Origin: CAWEQO01 sp963811225
GTDB taxonomy: Bacteria > Chloroflexota > Anaerolineae > Anaerolineales > Anaerolineaceae
Assembly: GCA_963811225.1 (NCBI GenBank)
Contig: CAWEQO010000013.1
Span: 274,240 to 338,239, forward strand
Direction: 5' to 3'
DNA length: 64,000 nucleotides
Translations under genes and position numbers: made by a program
The notes under the pieces: generated by a model
What the model saw: only the letters and a program-made list of their open reading frames with translations
What the model was told of the DNA's origin: nothing
The model's database searches: none
In this document: positions 33,487 to 41,761 of the stretch, one piece after another
How positions within the stretch are numbered: the first letter of the stretch is position 1
Layout: every line of letters begins with the position of its first letter

Positions 33487-34449
33487 TCAATCAAGCAGGG
33501 CTGCGCCGAGCAAGGTTTCGTTTCCATCCAAGCTGGAAAAACGCAGGGAGTAACGGTCTCGAAACATGGGGGAGAGTTCCCGCTCCAACGTGGAGATCAA
33601 GATTGGACCGACAATGTCTTCGGCGCGCATGACGCCGCCGCCGAGGATCAGCAGGTCGGGGTCGAGCAGGCTGATGAGGTTGGCGACGGCGAGGCCAAGA
33701 GCGGTGAAGGCGCGCTCGGAGACCTGGGCGGCGAGGGGATCGCCGTCGCGGGCGGCTTGCAGCACCAGGCGCGCATCCAGATCTTCTGTGCGGATGCGCA
33801 GCCGGGCAAGTGGGCTGCCGGGTTTGGCCTCGGCCAGGGATTTGCGTCCGTCACGGGCGATGGCCCAGCCGGAGCAAAGGCTTTCGAGGCAGCCGCGCTT
33901 GCCACAAGTGCACCCTGGACCGCCGGGCTGCAGGGTGATGTGGCCTAGCTCACCCGCCAGGGATCGGCCGCGATACAAGTGACCGTCAAGAATGAGGCCG
34001 GCGCCCACGCCAGTGCTGACCTGGATATAGACCAGGTTATGAGGCTCTCTATTGGCATCGAAAGCCCAGGCGCCCAGGGCAGCTGCGTTCGCATCATTGT
34101 CCATCGAAGCCGGGCAGCCGAAGGCCTCAGAGGCGAGCTGGGGCAAGGGGATGCCGGACCAACCGGCGACGTGGTGAGAGTCCAGCACCTGGCGGCGGTC
34201 GGCGCTGACCGGGCCGCCGAAGCTGATCCCGATCCGGGCAGGCTGCGACACACCGGCAGCTTGCAGCGCCTGGCGACCCAGGTCGAACATGGTTTGGATG
34301 CCGGCATGCGCTCCCCGGCCGGCTGGAGTCGTACAGCGTTTATGAGAAAGGGTCTGACCGCAGGCCGTGTCCACGACGGCGGCGGCAAGCTTGGTGCCAC
34401 CGAAGTCGAGCGCCAGCGCGTGTGGGGAAAAGCTGCCAGTGAGGGCCAT
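33487..34449 (-). CDS. ROK-family sugar kinase
   Basis: ATG 34449 overlaps the stop of the PfkB gene (ATGA). 320 residues with the ROK layout: ATP-phosphate motif ALALDFGGTKLAAAVVD, sugar-binding MDNDANAAALGAWAFD, VSTGVGAGLILDG, the zinc motif GPGCTCGKRGCLESLCSGWA and adenosine motif LLILGGGVM. ROK kinases phosphorylate glucose, N-acetylmannosamine, fructose and relatives. It is the last gene of the minus-strand half of the sugar locus, so it probably phosphorylates the imported sugar or an intermediate. Confidence 0.88.
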   Translation of the reverse strand: MALTGSFSPHALALDFGGTKLAAAVVDTACGQTLSHKRCTTPAGRGAHAGIQTMFDLGRQALQAAGVSQPARIGISFGGPVSADRRQVLDSHHVAGWSGIPLPQLASEAFGCPASMDNDANAAALGAWAFDANREPHNLVYIQVSTGVGAGLILDGHLYRGRSLAGELGHITLQPGGPGCTCGKRGCLESLCSGWAIARDGRKSLAEAKPGSPLARLRIRTEDLDARLVLQAARDGDPLAAQVSERAFTALGLAVANLISLLDPDLLILGGGVMRAEDIVGPILISTLERELSPMFRDRYSLRFSSLDGNETLLGAALLD

Positions 34450-35489
34450 CAAAGCCGCTCTCCAACCGAGCGGTTGCGCTCCAACACTTGCTTGGATGAA
34501 GCTGTGCCGGTTAAGCCGATCTGCTGAATGACGATTGAAGCCACCAGCGCGCCGATCTGCCCGACCTCTTCCAGCGTGGCTCCGGCGCATTGCGCCGCGC
34601 CGGTAGCGGCGTTGACGCTGTCCCCGGCGCCAACGATGTCTATAGGGCCGCTGACCGGAACGGCCGGAATGACGACCGCGGCGCAATCTTGGCCGGGGAT
34701 GATGCACATCCCCTGGCTGCCCAGGGTGATGATTACCGGGCGGCCGGTGCGGCGGCTCAACCGGCGGCCGCAGCGCTCAGCGCGAGCGACAGCGAGCTCG
34801 TCTGCGGCAGCGCAATCTTGGAGCGCCCGCGCCACCTCGTCGATATTGGATTTTAGCGTGACCTTGTCGAACAGGCCCAGGAAGGCACGCGAGTCGACCT
34901 GAATAAGCTTGTCTGGATGGGCCTGCGCCTGTCGCTCGATCTCGGCACGCAGACGATCGGTTACCACGCCGCAATTGCGCTCGGTGACTTGGTCGACTAC
35001 AAGCATCCCATCGGCCTCAGTCAGCAGGGCGCCCATATGCTCGATCAATTTGTCTTCTAGCTCAGGGGGCAGCGGGCGGCGGCGCTTAACGTCCAGGCGG
35101 TTGAGCTCGTGGACGGCGCCATCCGGCTCGGCCATCATGGGCTTGGTGTAAGTGGGAGTTGCGTAACCAGGCACCTCGATCAGTCCACGCAGGTCGACCC
35201 CGTTTTGGGCAAGTCGCTTGCGCAGCTCGTAACCGCTGCCGTCATCGCCCAAGAGGCCCAATGCCAGCACGTTCACGCCCAGGGCGCGCAGGTTCGAAAC
35301 GACTGTGCCGGCGGCGCCGGGATAGGTGCGGCTCTCCACCACCTGATACGCCTCCAGACCGGTCTCGATCGAAGTCTCGCTCAAAGAGCGGTTGAGCATC
35401 AAGTAGTGATCCAGAAAGTAGTCGCCAAAGACGACAAGCTTAACCTCCGGAAATTTTGCTAAGAGGTGCTCTAAGCGGGTCTGGTTCAT
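34449..35489 (-). CDS. PfkB-family kinase, heptose-7-phosphate kinase-like
   Basis: 346 residues of the ribokinase fold: N-terminal KLVVFGDYFLDHYLM, the RfaE/HldE-like SRTYPGAAGTVVSNLRALG (where substrate binds), ALGLLGDDGSGYELRKRL, and the catalytic anion-hole DIVGAGDSVNAATGAA (Asp base). The start and central glycine motif resemble the kinase half of HldE, which makes heptose 1,7-bisphosphate. Context: a GmhA-like isomerase and a HAD phosphatase in the same locus, so a heptose-like intermediate is possible. Confidence 0.82.
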   Translation of the reverse strand: MNQTRLEHLLAKFPEVKLVVFGDYFLDHYLMLNRSLSETSIETGLEAYQVVESRTYPGAAGTVVSNLRALGVNVLALGLLGDDGSGYELRKRLAQNGVDLRGLIEVPGYATPTYTKPMMAEPDGAVHELNRLDVKRRRPLPPELEDKLIEHMGALLTEADGMLVVDQVTERNCGVVTDRLRAEIERQAQAHPDKLIQVDSRAFLGLFDKVTLKSNIDEVARALQDCAAADELAVARAERCGRRLSRRTGRPVIITLGSQGMCIIPGQDCAAVVIPAVPVSGPIDIVGAGDSVNAATGAAQCAGATLEEVGQIGALVASIVIQQIGLTGTASSKQVLERNRSVGERL

Positions 35490-35532
35490 GAAGTCCTTTG
35501 AGAAACGCGCGGCGCAGCGACGCGCCGTGCGT

Positions 35533-36504
35533 TTAACTCCTCTCTATACAATCGATGATGCGGTGATAAAGGTTGGGGATCGAATCGCGGTGGTCGGCCT
35601 GGATGTAATAACTCTCGCCGCCGTCCTGGACTGTGCGTACCAGGATGGTCTTGTAGGGGCGGTAGTAATAGGCGGCGGTGCCGCGCGGCGCTTCGGTGCG
35701 GAAATCGGGGCCTAGATCAAGCAGATCGAAGACGGCGGTTGTGAAATGGACGATGGTCTGGTCAGACTGGCGCGCCACGTTGCGAGCCATGGAGAGCGCT
35801 TTGAGGTACACCTCGGGCCCGGTCACTGCGCTGCCGGCGTTCAAGAATACGCCGCCCTCCAAACGCATAATGGACTCAGTGAAAACCAGGAAGTCGGCGT
35901 AGGAACTGGCGCCCAGAGCAGCGCCGTCAAGGTTTGGGTGTTCGTGAATGATATCCTGGCCGACACTGGCATGGACGGTGACGGGAACTTGGAGCTCAAA
36001 GCCACGCGCCAGGAGGGAGATGTCTTTGTGAGGCAAACCAAACTCAATGATCATGCGCCCAATCGCCTCACCCATGCCGATGCCCTCGTGCGCGGCGTCA
36101 ACCATCGCATCGTTGATGCGTCCGGTCTCGTTCCAAAGGCCAAACTGGCCCTCAGAAATGTAGCGAGCCACGCTCTCGGTGGTCTCGCCGATCAGCGCCA
36201 GTTCATAATCATGGATGGCGCCGGCGCCGTTGAGGGCGATGTGGGTGACAATGCCGCGGCGCATCAGATCAATCAGCAGCGGGGAATTGCCGCGGCGGAT
36301 GACGTGGGCGCCCATCATCAGGACGACAGGCGCTCCAGCGCGGCGGGCAGCAGCGATGCGCTCCGCAAGGGTATCGAGATCAGGTGAATCGAGGCGCCGG
36401 TAGGGCGAGTCGGGGAAGAGCATGACACTCAAGTCCAGGTCGTTTTTACGCTCCACGAGCGGCCTCAGGATCAATTTCGAGCGGTCGAACTGGGGATAAG
36501 GCAC
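35533..36504 (-). CDS. Deoxyhypusine-synthase-like protein
   Basis: 323 residues that resemble the deoxyhypusine synthase fold (COG1899): the NAD-site line THIALNGAGAIHDYELALIG, then GAPVVLMMGAHVIRRGN before it, VHASVGQDIIHEHPN and GGVFLNAGSAVTGPEVYLKA after it. True deoxyhypusine synthases modify eIF5A with spermidine using NAD; bacteria lack that target, and bacterial members are mostly uncharacterised or act in polyamine routes. Here it lies 44 bases from a sugar kinase gene and 60 from a HAD phosphatase gene in a LacI-controlled sugar locus, so an NAD-dependent step on a sugar or amino sugar is more likely. The catalytic lysine cannot be confirmed by eye. Confidence 0.7.
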   Translation of the reverse strand: MPYPQFDRSKLILRPLVERKNDLDLSVMLFPDSPYRRLDSPDLDTLAERIAAARRAGAPVVLMMGAHVIRRGNSPLLIDLMRRGIVTHIALNGAGAIHDYELALIGETTESVARYISEGQFGLWNETGRINDAMVDAAHEGIGMGEAIGRMIIEFGLPHKDISLLARGFELQVPVTVHASVGQDIIHEHPNLDGAALGASSYADFLVFTESIMRLEGGVFLNAGSAVTGPEVYLKALSMARNVARQSDQTIVHFTTAVFDLLDLGPDFRTEAPRGTAAYYYRPYKTILVRTVQDGGESYYIQADHRDSIPNLYHRIIDCIERS

Positions 36505-36563
36505 GGGGCCTCCTTGTTTTGTGTGGACAGGAACACTCGAATCGAGGGAGTGGAACTGCCGGG

Positions 36564-37403
36564 CTAAGAAAGGAACAGGTAGTCCTCGAGAAGCTGGCGC
36601 TCGCGGAAGTCGGGGATGATCAGATCAGCCCCGGCGCTGATCAGGCGGCTGCGCTTCCATGCATCGACGCCGGCGCGGTTCTTCTCGTCAGAGGCGACAC
36701 CCACAGCGATGCCATCGACGGCCTTCGAATCCTCGATCTCCACGTAACCGTCGCCGAAGGCGACAAATTCGCTGCCGTGCAAATTGTGATCTTTAATGAT
36801 GCGCTCGATGACCATCCGCTTTGAAAAGCCCTTAAAGTGGTCTTGTGCGCCGTAAATCTCCGAGAAATAGGGGGTCAGGCCCAGCAGATCGACCTCTTCA
36901 AGCACGTACTGCTCGTCGGTGCCGGAGGCCAGGAAGCAGGTGATGCCGCGGCGTTTCAAGCTGCTCAGCCACTCAATAGAACCGGGGACGGTCATCTCCT
37001 CCGGGGAGACGCGGCCGGCCTTAAGATTGGCGATGCGGTCCTTAATGTGCCGGTTCAGACGATCGTTGTAGATGCGTTTGTATTCCAGCGAGGGAAGTGG
37101 GCTACCGCCGCGCTTTTCGATCTCTTCATAAAGCTGGATCATCTGGTAGATGGTCTGCTTGCCGGTAAGACGGGTGACAAATTCCTTGACAACCGTCTCG
37201 ATGACGGTGCGGTCCTCATGACGAGGAGTGTCCATTAGCAGATCGATCATCATGGGGATCATGATGGCCTGCCAGCCTTCGCGAATGAGGGAAACGGTGC
37301 CGTCGAAGTCGAAGAGCGCATAGCGGATCTGCCCGCGCTGGATCTCGGGAGAGATAACCTCGATGCTCGAATTAGAAAAAAATGTGTAAGATGTAGTTTG
37401 CAT
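36564..37403 (-). CDS. HAD-superfamily phosphatase
   Basis: ATG 37403 with AGGAG upstream is chosen. 279 residues with HAD motif I YALFDFDGTVSLI (nucleophile and acid Asp), motif II FLASGTDEQY, the Lys of motif III near HFKGFSKRMV and motif IV FVAFGDGYVEIEDSKAVDG. The alpha-helical C1 cap (about 60-150) is typical of sugar-phosphate and phosphoglycolate phosphatases. First gene of the minus operon opposite lacI; probably dephosphorylates the sugar intermediate. Confidence 0.85.
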   Translation of the reverse strand: MQTTSYTFFSNSSIEVISPEIQRGQIRYALFDFDGTVSLIREGWQAIMIPMMIDLLMDTPRHEDRTVIETVVKEFVTRLTGKQTIYQMIQLYEEIEKRGGSPLPSLEYKRIYNDRLNRHIKDRIANLKAGRVSPEEMTVPGSIEWLSSLKRRGITCFLASGTDEQYVLEEVDLLGLTPYFSEIYGAQDHFKGFSKRMVIERIIKDHNLHGSEFVAFGDGYVEIEDSKAVDGIAVGVASDEKNRAGVDAWKRSRLISAGADLIIPDFRERQLLEDYLFLS

Positions 37404-37439
37404 GATGAAAATCTCCTGTCGAAACATGATCATTATAAC

Positions 37440-37481
37440 TTGCTTTTTGCTTTAAACTGCATATAATTATGTAAACGTTTA
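37440..37481 (+). promoter_or_regulatory. Promoter with LacI-type operator between the divergent sugar genes
   Basis: TTGCTT (37440-37445), 16 bases, TATAAT (37462-37467). Immediately downstream TAAACGTTTA (37472-37481) is a perfect palindrome centred on CG, the hallmark of LacI/GalR operators; partial copies TTAACCGTTAA and TTAAAGTTTA follow. It lies between the HAD-led operon and lacI, so one site could control both. Confidence 0.55.
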
Positions 37482-37536
37482 ACCGTTAAGGATTACAGTT
37501 AAAGTTTACTAAGATTCCGCTCCTCCAAGGACTTTT

Positions 37537-38562
37537 ATGCCAAGGAAAGTCACGATCGCGCAGGTAGCCAAAGAGGCAGGGGTTTCAATTGCAACCGTAT
37601 CTCGGGTGCTCAATCAGCGCGAGGGCAGCATCAAGATCAGCGATGATACCAAATCCACTGTTCGGGAGGTCGCCGGCCGCCTGGGCTATCAGGCGAACCC
37701 ATTCGCGACCGCCCTGCGGACGCGGCGCAGCGGATTGATCGGCACGATCATCCGCGATCTGCGCGACCCGTTCCTGACCCAGGTGTTCATTCAAATGCAG
37801 CGGGTGGCGCACGAAAGCAGCATCGAGCTGCTGCTGGCGAACGCCAATTTCGATATTTCCGTAGCGGGGCGCCAGGCGAACATCATGAACAGCCTGTGGT
37901 TCGACGGGCTCATCTTGCTGGGCGACATTCCAGGTGACCTGGACATGATCCAACAAGTGCGGCATAACAAGAAACCGTGCGTGGCGGCGGTCTCGGGTCA
38001 GCGCACTGACCTGCCCTCGGTCAACCTGGACGAAAGCGCAGGGGTACGGCTGGCGCTCGACTACCTGCTGTCCCTCGGCCACCAGCGGATTGCCTGTCTG
38101 GGCGTGACCGAACTCTTGGGGATCAAAGAGCGGCTGTCCGCCTTCAGTGCTTATGTGGAGCAGAACGGGCTGATCGTGGAAGAAGGCTACGTGCAGGCCT
38201 GCCAAAACAATCAGCGCTCTGCTGCGATTGGTGCGGCAAATTTGATGAAGCTGCCTCAGCCCCCCACCGCCATCTTTTGCAGCACAGACCTGATCGCCCT
38301 TGGAGTGATCAACCATTTCAATCGAACGGGAATTAAAGTGCCGGACGACGTATCCGTGACCGGCTTCGACAATATTGAAGAAACCTCAAACGCTTTCCCA
38401 TCCCTGACAACTGTATCGCAGCGAGCCGACATGATCGCGAAGCAAGCTCTGCAACTGCTGATCGAAATGTTCGAAGAGGCTGAATCGGAAACGGACCCCA
38501 AAATGATACTGGTGACGCCCGAACTGGTCGTGCGCGAATCGTGCGGACCGGCGAGGTGGTAA
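37537..38562 (+). CDS. LacI-family transcriptional regulator
   Basis: 341 residues: N-terminal HTH VTIAQVAKEAGVSIATVSRVLN, hinge GYQANPFATALRTRRSG and a periplasmic-binding-type effector domain (LIGTIIRDLRDPFLTQVF, HQRIACLG, FCSTDLIALGVINHF). It will repress or control the divergent sugar operons until the sugar or its phosphate binds. Sits at the promoter-operator above. Confidence 0.92.
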   Translation: MPRKVTIAQVAKEAGVSIATVSRVLNQREGSIKISDDTKSTVREVAGRLGYQANPFATALRTRRSGLIGTIIRDLRDPFLTQVFIQMQRVAHESSIELLLANANFDISVAGRQANIMNSLWFDGLILLGDIPGDLDMIQQVRHNKKPCVAAVSGQRTDLPSVNLDESAGVRLALDYLLSLGHQRIACLGVTELLGIKERLSAFSAYVEQNGLIVEEGYVQACQNNQRSAAIGAANLMKLPQPPTAIFCSTDLIALGVINHFNRTGIKVPDDVSVTGFDNIEETSNAFPSLTTVSQRADMIAKQALQLLIEMFEEAESETDPKMILVTPELVVRESCGPARW

Positions 38563-38627
38563 AATTAGAGCCCCAACCAGAGCCCACGCGGCCCTACAAC
38601 AGGAAACTTCTAACCAACGACAACGAT

Positions 38628-39200
38628 ATGAAAACAGAACAGTACATCGAAACGTATTTTGCAGATCTCAAACGGATCATAGATGCCGCACCCCGTCAAA
38701 AAATCGTTCAGGTATTCGAAAAGCTGGAAGAATGCCAGCGCTGCGGCCAGACGCTGTTTGTATTCGGCAACGGCGGCAGCGCCGCCACCGCTCAGCATAT
38801 GGTGTGCGACATGGGCAAGAACACGCGCGGCTCTGAGAAACCGCGCATGCGTGTGTTGGGTCTGAGCGACAATATGGCGACCTTCTCGGCCTACGCGAAT
38901 GACGAGGGCTACGAGCGGGTATTCGCCGAACAGATCATTTCGCTGGGACAAGCCGGCGATATGGCGCTGGCGATCAGCGGCAGCGGCAACTCGCCCAACG
39001 TGCTGGAGGGCGTCAAAGCCGCCCAGGCGCAAGACATGTTCACAATCGGCCTGACCGGTTACTCCGGCGGAAAGCTGAAAGACCTGGTGGACCTGGCGCT
39101 GGTGGTCCCATCGGACGACATGGAGCAGATCGAGGATATTCACATGGTCCTGGATCACCTGCTGACCGGAATGCTGCGCGGACGGCGGTTTGACGCATGA
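38628..39200 (+). CDS. SIS-domain isomerase, GmhA-like
   Basis: 190 residues from ATG 38628. The phospho-sugar loop FVFGNGGSAATAQHMVCDMGK, MALAISGSGNSPNVLEGVKA and the C-terminal EDIHMVLDHLLTGML match sedoheptulose-7-phosphate isomerase (GmhA), including the His of the last helix that contributes to the active site. The usual role is making heptose 7-phosphate for LPS or S-layer sugars; here the operon is catabolic in look (LacI, importer). It may isomerise a keto/aldo pair of the imported sugar phosphate. Confidence 0.82.
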   Translation: MKTEQYIETYFADLKRIIDAAPRQKIVQVFEKLEECQRCGQTLFVFGNGGSAATAQHMVCDMGKNTRGSEKPRMRVLGLSDNMATFSAYANDEGYERVFAEQIISLGQAGDMALAISGSGNSPNVLEGVKAAQAQDMFTIGLTGYSGGKLKDLVDLALVVPSDDMEQIEDIHMVLDHLLTGMLRGRRFDA

Positions 39201-39242
39201 GAAGCAGTCAAGGCCACTTCTTAAAATTCATCGAGGAAACCA

Positions 39243-40397
39243 ATGGCGTTTAAAAAGTTGAAAGTAGGTGTGGCGGGTCTTGGCTTTATTGGACCGGCGC
39301 ATATCGAGAGCATCCGCCGGCTGGGCGACGAAGTGTTGGGCATTGCCGGCATGGACTATGCCGAAGCCCAAGCCAAGGCAGCCGAACTGGCAGTGGAGAA
39401 GCCTTACCAGAGCTTTGAAGCCATGATCGCCGACCCCGAGATCGACGTAGTTCACATTTGCTCGCCGAACTACCTGCACTATCAACAATCGATGCAAGCG
39501 TTGGAAGCCGGCAAACACGTGGTGTGCGAGAAGCCGCTGACCGTCACATCGGCCGAGTTGGCGGAACTCGTGCGCATGGCCGGCGAAAAGAAATTGGCCT
39601 GTTCGGTCAACTACAACTTGCGCTATTACCCGGTTAACTTTGAGGCGCGCGAGGCAGTCCGTTCGGGAGAGCTGGGCAAGATCCACGCTGTCCACGGTTC
39701 ATATTTGCAGGACTGGCTGTTGTACCCGACCGACTGGAACTGGCGACTGCTGCCGAAAGAAGGCGGAGCGCTGTGTGCGGTGGCAGACGTCGGTTCACAC
39801 TGGATCGACATGATCACATTCATTACGGGTCTACAAATCACCGAAGTGATGGCCGACCTGGGCACCTGTATCCCGGTTCGAAAGCGGCCGCTGGGCGGCT
39901 CGCAAACGTTCGAAGGCAAGCTGGGAACGCAGAAGGAGTACGAAGAGGTGCAGGTAGAGGCTGATGACTTCGCCAACATTTTGTTCCACTTCGATAACGG
40001 CGCCAAAGGCAGCCTGGTGGTATCGCAAGTCAGCGCCGGGCACAAGAACAGCATGCTATATGAGATCAATGGAGCGGTTTCTTCCGTGGCCTGGAATTCG
40101 GAGACTCCGGATGCCCTCTGGCGCGGCTACCGCGACCGCTATAATCAAATCCTGATCAAAGACCCCTCACTGATGCACGGCGCAGCGCGTTCGGTAGCAT
40201 CGTATCCCGGCGGGCATACAGAAGGCTTTCCCGACACCTTCAAACAGCTAGCCCGCCAGGTGCACGACTACATCCGGGCCGGAAACCCAGACGCCCTTCA
40301 GGATTTCCCAACCTTCGCCGACGGTCACCGGGCTTTGCTGGTCGAAGAGGCCATCTTGCAAAGCGCCCAAACCGGGCGGTGGGTTCCTGCAGCCTGA
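39243..40397 (+). CDS. Gfo/Idh/MocA-family oxidoreductase
   Basis: 384 residues: Rossmann start LKVGVAGLGFIGPAHIESIR, the family EKP motif VVCEKPLTVTSAELAEL (Lys in substrate binding) and a C-terminal beta-sheet domain with GGALCAVADVGSHWIDMITF (Asp/His pair). NAD(P)-dependent oxidation or epimerisation of sugars or inositols at a ring hydroxyl. The gene follows the SIS isomerase by 42 bases and precedes the importer. Likely the first redox step. Confidence 0.88.
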   Translation: MAFKKLKVGVAGLGFIGPAHIESIRRLGDEVLGIAGMDYAEAQAKAAELAVEKPYQSFEAMIADPEIDVVHICSPNYLHYQQSMQALEAGKHVVCEKPLTVTSAELAELVRMAGEKKLACSVNYNLRYYPVNFEAREAVRSGELGKIHAVHGSYLQDWLLYPTDWNWRLLPKEGGALCAVADVGSHWIDMITFITGLQITEVMADLGTCIPVRKRPLGGSQTFEGKLGTQKEYEEVQVEADDFANILFHFDNGAKGSLVVSQVSAGHKNSMLYEINGAVSSVAWNSETPDALWRGYRDRYNQILIKDPSLMHGAARSVASYPGGHTEGFPDTFKQLARQVHDYIRAGNPDALQDFPTFADGHRALLVEEAILQSAQTGRWVPAA

Positions 40398-40422
40398 CAA
40401 AGAAAGGAGGTGATCGGTAAGC

Positions 40423-40572
40423 ATGCGTTTCGGCCAGGGCAGCCATGCGCGGAAAGAAATTCAGCAGCCGCCCGTATCACAAGGAAATGCAAATCTCACT
40501 AAGATGAAGGGCAAGCTACCCGACAAGAAGCAGCCCTTCAAAACAGACACTTTTTGGAGGAACATAGGATGA
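40423..40572 (+). CDS. 49-residue ORF coupled to the sugar-binding protein gene
   Basis: ATG 40423 is preceded by AGAAAGGAGGTGATC (40401-40415), which is the full complement of the usual 16S rRNA 3' end, at a spacing of 12 bases. The frame stops at TGA 40570-40572, overlapping the ATG of the binding-protein gene (ATGA). The peptide is basic and polar (MRFGQGSHARKE at the start, KGKLPDKKQPFKTD near the end) with no membrane segment. It may be a real small protein or an upstream ORF that delivers ribosomes to the next gene. Confidence 0.45.
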   Translation: MRFGQGSHARKEIQQPPVSQGNANLTKMKGKLPDKKQPFKTDTFWRNIG

Positions 40573-41609
40573 AGAAGCTTTTTAGTTTGATCGCAGTTCT
40601 GATCGTGCTCTCGATGCTCGCAGCCTGCGCACCCGCTGCCCCGGCAGCCCCTGCCGCCGGCGAACCCGCCGCAGCAAAGACCAAGGTTATGGGCATTGTG
40701 ATGCCGAGCGCCACACACGGCTTCACTGGCGAAAGCATTAAACATGCCGAAGCCTTCGCAAAAGAACTCTCAGCGAAAAGTGGCTTTGAGTACAAGTTCA
40801 TGACCGCGGGCGAATCGTCCGAGCAGAATAACCAGATCGACACCCTGATCAACGAAAAAGTCGACGTAATCGTGCTCTGGCCGATGAACGGCGACGAGCT
40901 GCGCTCCGCAGCCCAGAAGGTCATGGACGCCGGCATTCCGCTGGTGATTTACGACCGCTTGATCACCGACTTCACCCCGACCGTTGAGTTCATGGGTGAC
41001 AACGTCACCATCGGTGAGATGACCGGCAAGTATTTCAACAACTACTTCAAGACCGAAATCGCCAATGGCGATACCATCAATATCCTTGAGTTCAAGGGCG
41101 ACCTCTCGACGGTCCCGACTCAGCGCTCGGACGGCTTTAAGTCGACCGCCGCATCGAACTTCAACATCTTGCAAGAGTTCACCACTGACTGGCAGCGCGC
41201 GAAGGCCCAAGAGCAGATGGAAACCTTCTTGAACACCTCCTCGGTGGAAGATATCGAGAGCGTCAAAGCGATCTTCACGCATGACGACGAGGTGGTTTTG
41301 GGTGTTCTGGACGCGATCGAAGGCTATAAGGGCCCGGCCACGCTGGATATCCGCCTGGTCTCCGGTGTTGGCGCTCGACGAGAAAACCTGGACACCTTCC
41401 CCAAGTACAAGGATCAGTTCGGTATCGATCAGGTAACCTACGCCTTCTCGCCGGCCATGATCCGCGAAGCCGTGCAGCTCGGCGCCGACATTCTGAATGG
41501 TGAAAGCCCCTCGGGCCTGATCCTGGGTGCAACGGTGGAAGTCGACAACAGCAACGCCGAAGAATTCCGCACGAACGATATCTACGTCACGCGCTACAGC
41601 CTCGATTAA
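40569..41609 (+). CDS. Sugar ABC transporter substrate-binding lipoprotein
   Basis: 346 residues from ATG 40569: signal peptide with lipobox (LSMLAAC, Cys20), Ala/Pro-rich linker, then the RbsB/XylF-type fold: VMGIVMPSATHGFTGE, VDVIVLWPMNGDELRSAA, NILEFKGDLSTVPTQRSDGF and a C-terminal AVQLGADILNG. This is the type I periplasmic-binding family for pentoses and related sugars. The following terminator-like hairpin lets it be made in excess over the other subunits. Confidence 0.9.
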   Translation: MKKLFSLIAVLIVLSMLAACAPAAPAAPAAGEPAAAKTKVMGIVMPSATHGFTGESIKHAEAFAKELSAKSGFEYKFMTAGESSEQNNQIDTLINEKVDVIVLWPMNGDELRSAAQKVMDAGIPLVIYDRLITDFTPTVEFMGDNVTIGEMTGKYFNNYFKTEIANGDTINILEFKGDLSTVPTQRSDGFKSTAASNFNILQEFTTDWQRAKAQEQMETFLNTSSVEDIESVKAIFTHDDEVVLGVLDAIEGYKGPATLDIRLVSGVGARRENLDTFPKYKDQFGIDQVTYAFSPAMIREAVQLGADILNGESPSGLILGATVEVDNSNAEEFRTNDIYVTRYSLD

Positions 41610-41655
41610 GATCGAGCGCAATGCTTGTGAGAATTAGAACGCTCTGAAAAAACAA

Positions 41656-41700
41656 GGTATTGGTCGGGCGTTTGACCGCCCGGCCAATACCTTTCTTTAC
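41656..41700 (+). terminator. Intra-operon hairpin between binding protein and ATPase genes
   Basis: GGTATTGGTCGGGCG and its near complement with one bulge (41656-41691), followed by CTTTCTTTACTTTTTTC. Partial termination here is the normal way to get excess binding protein. Confidence 0.65.
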
Positions 41701-41761
41701 TTTTTTCTTAAACGCAGTAAAATAGTGCATCGCAAAGCTTGGAAAGGAAGGCGCAGCTTCC

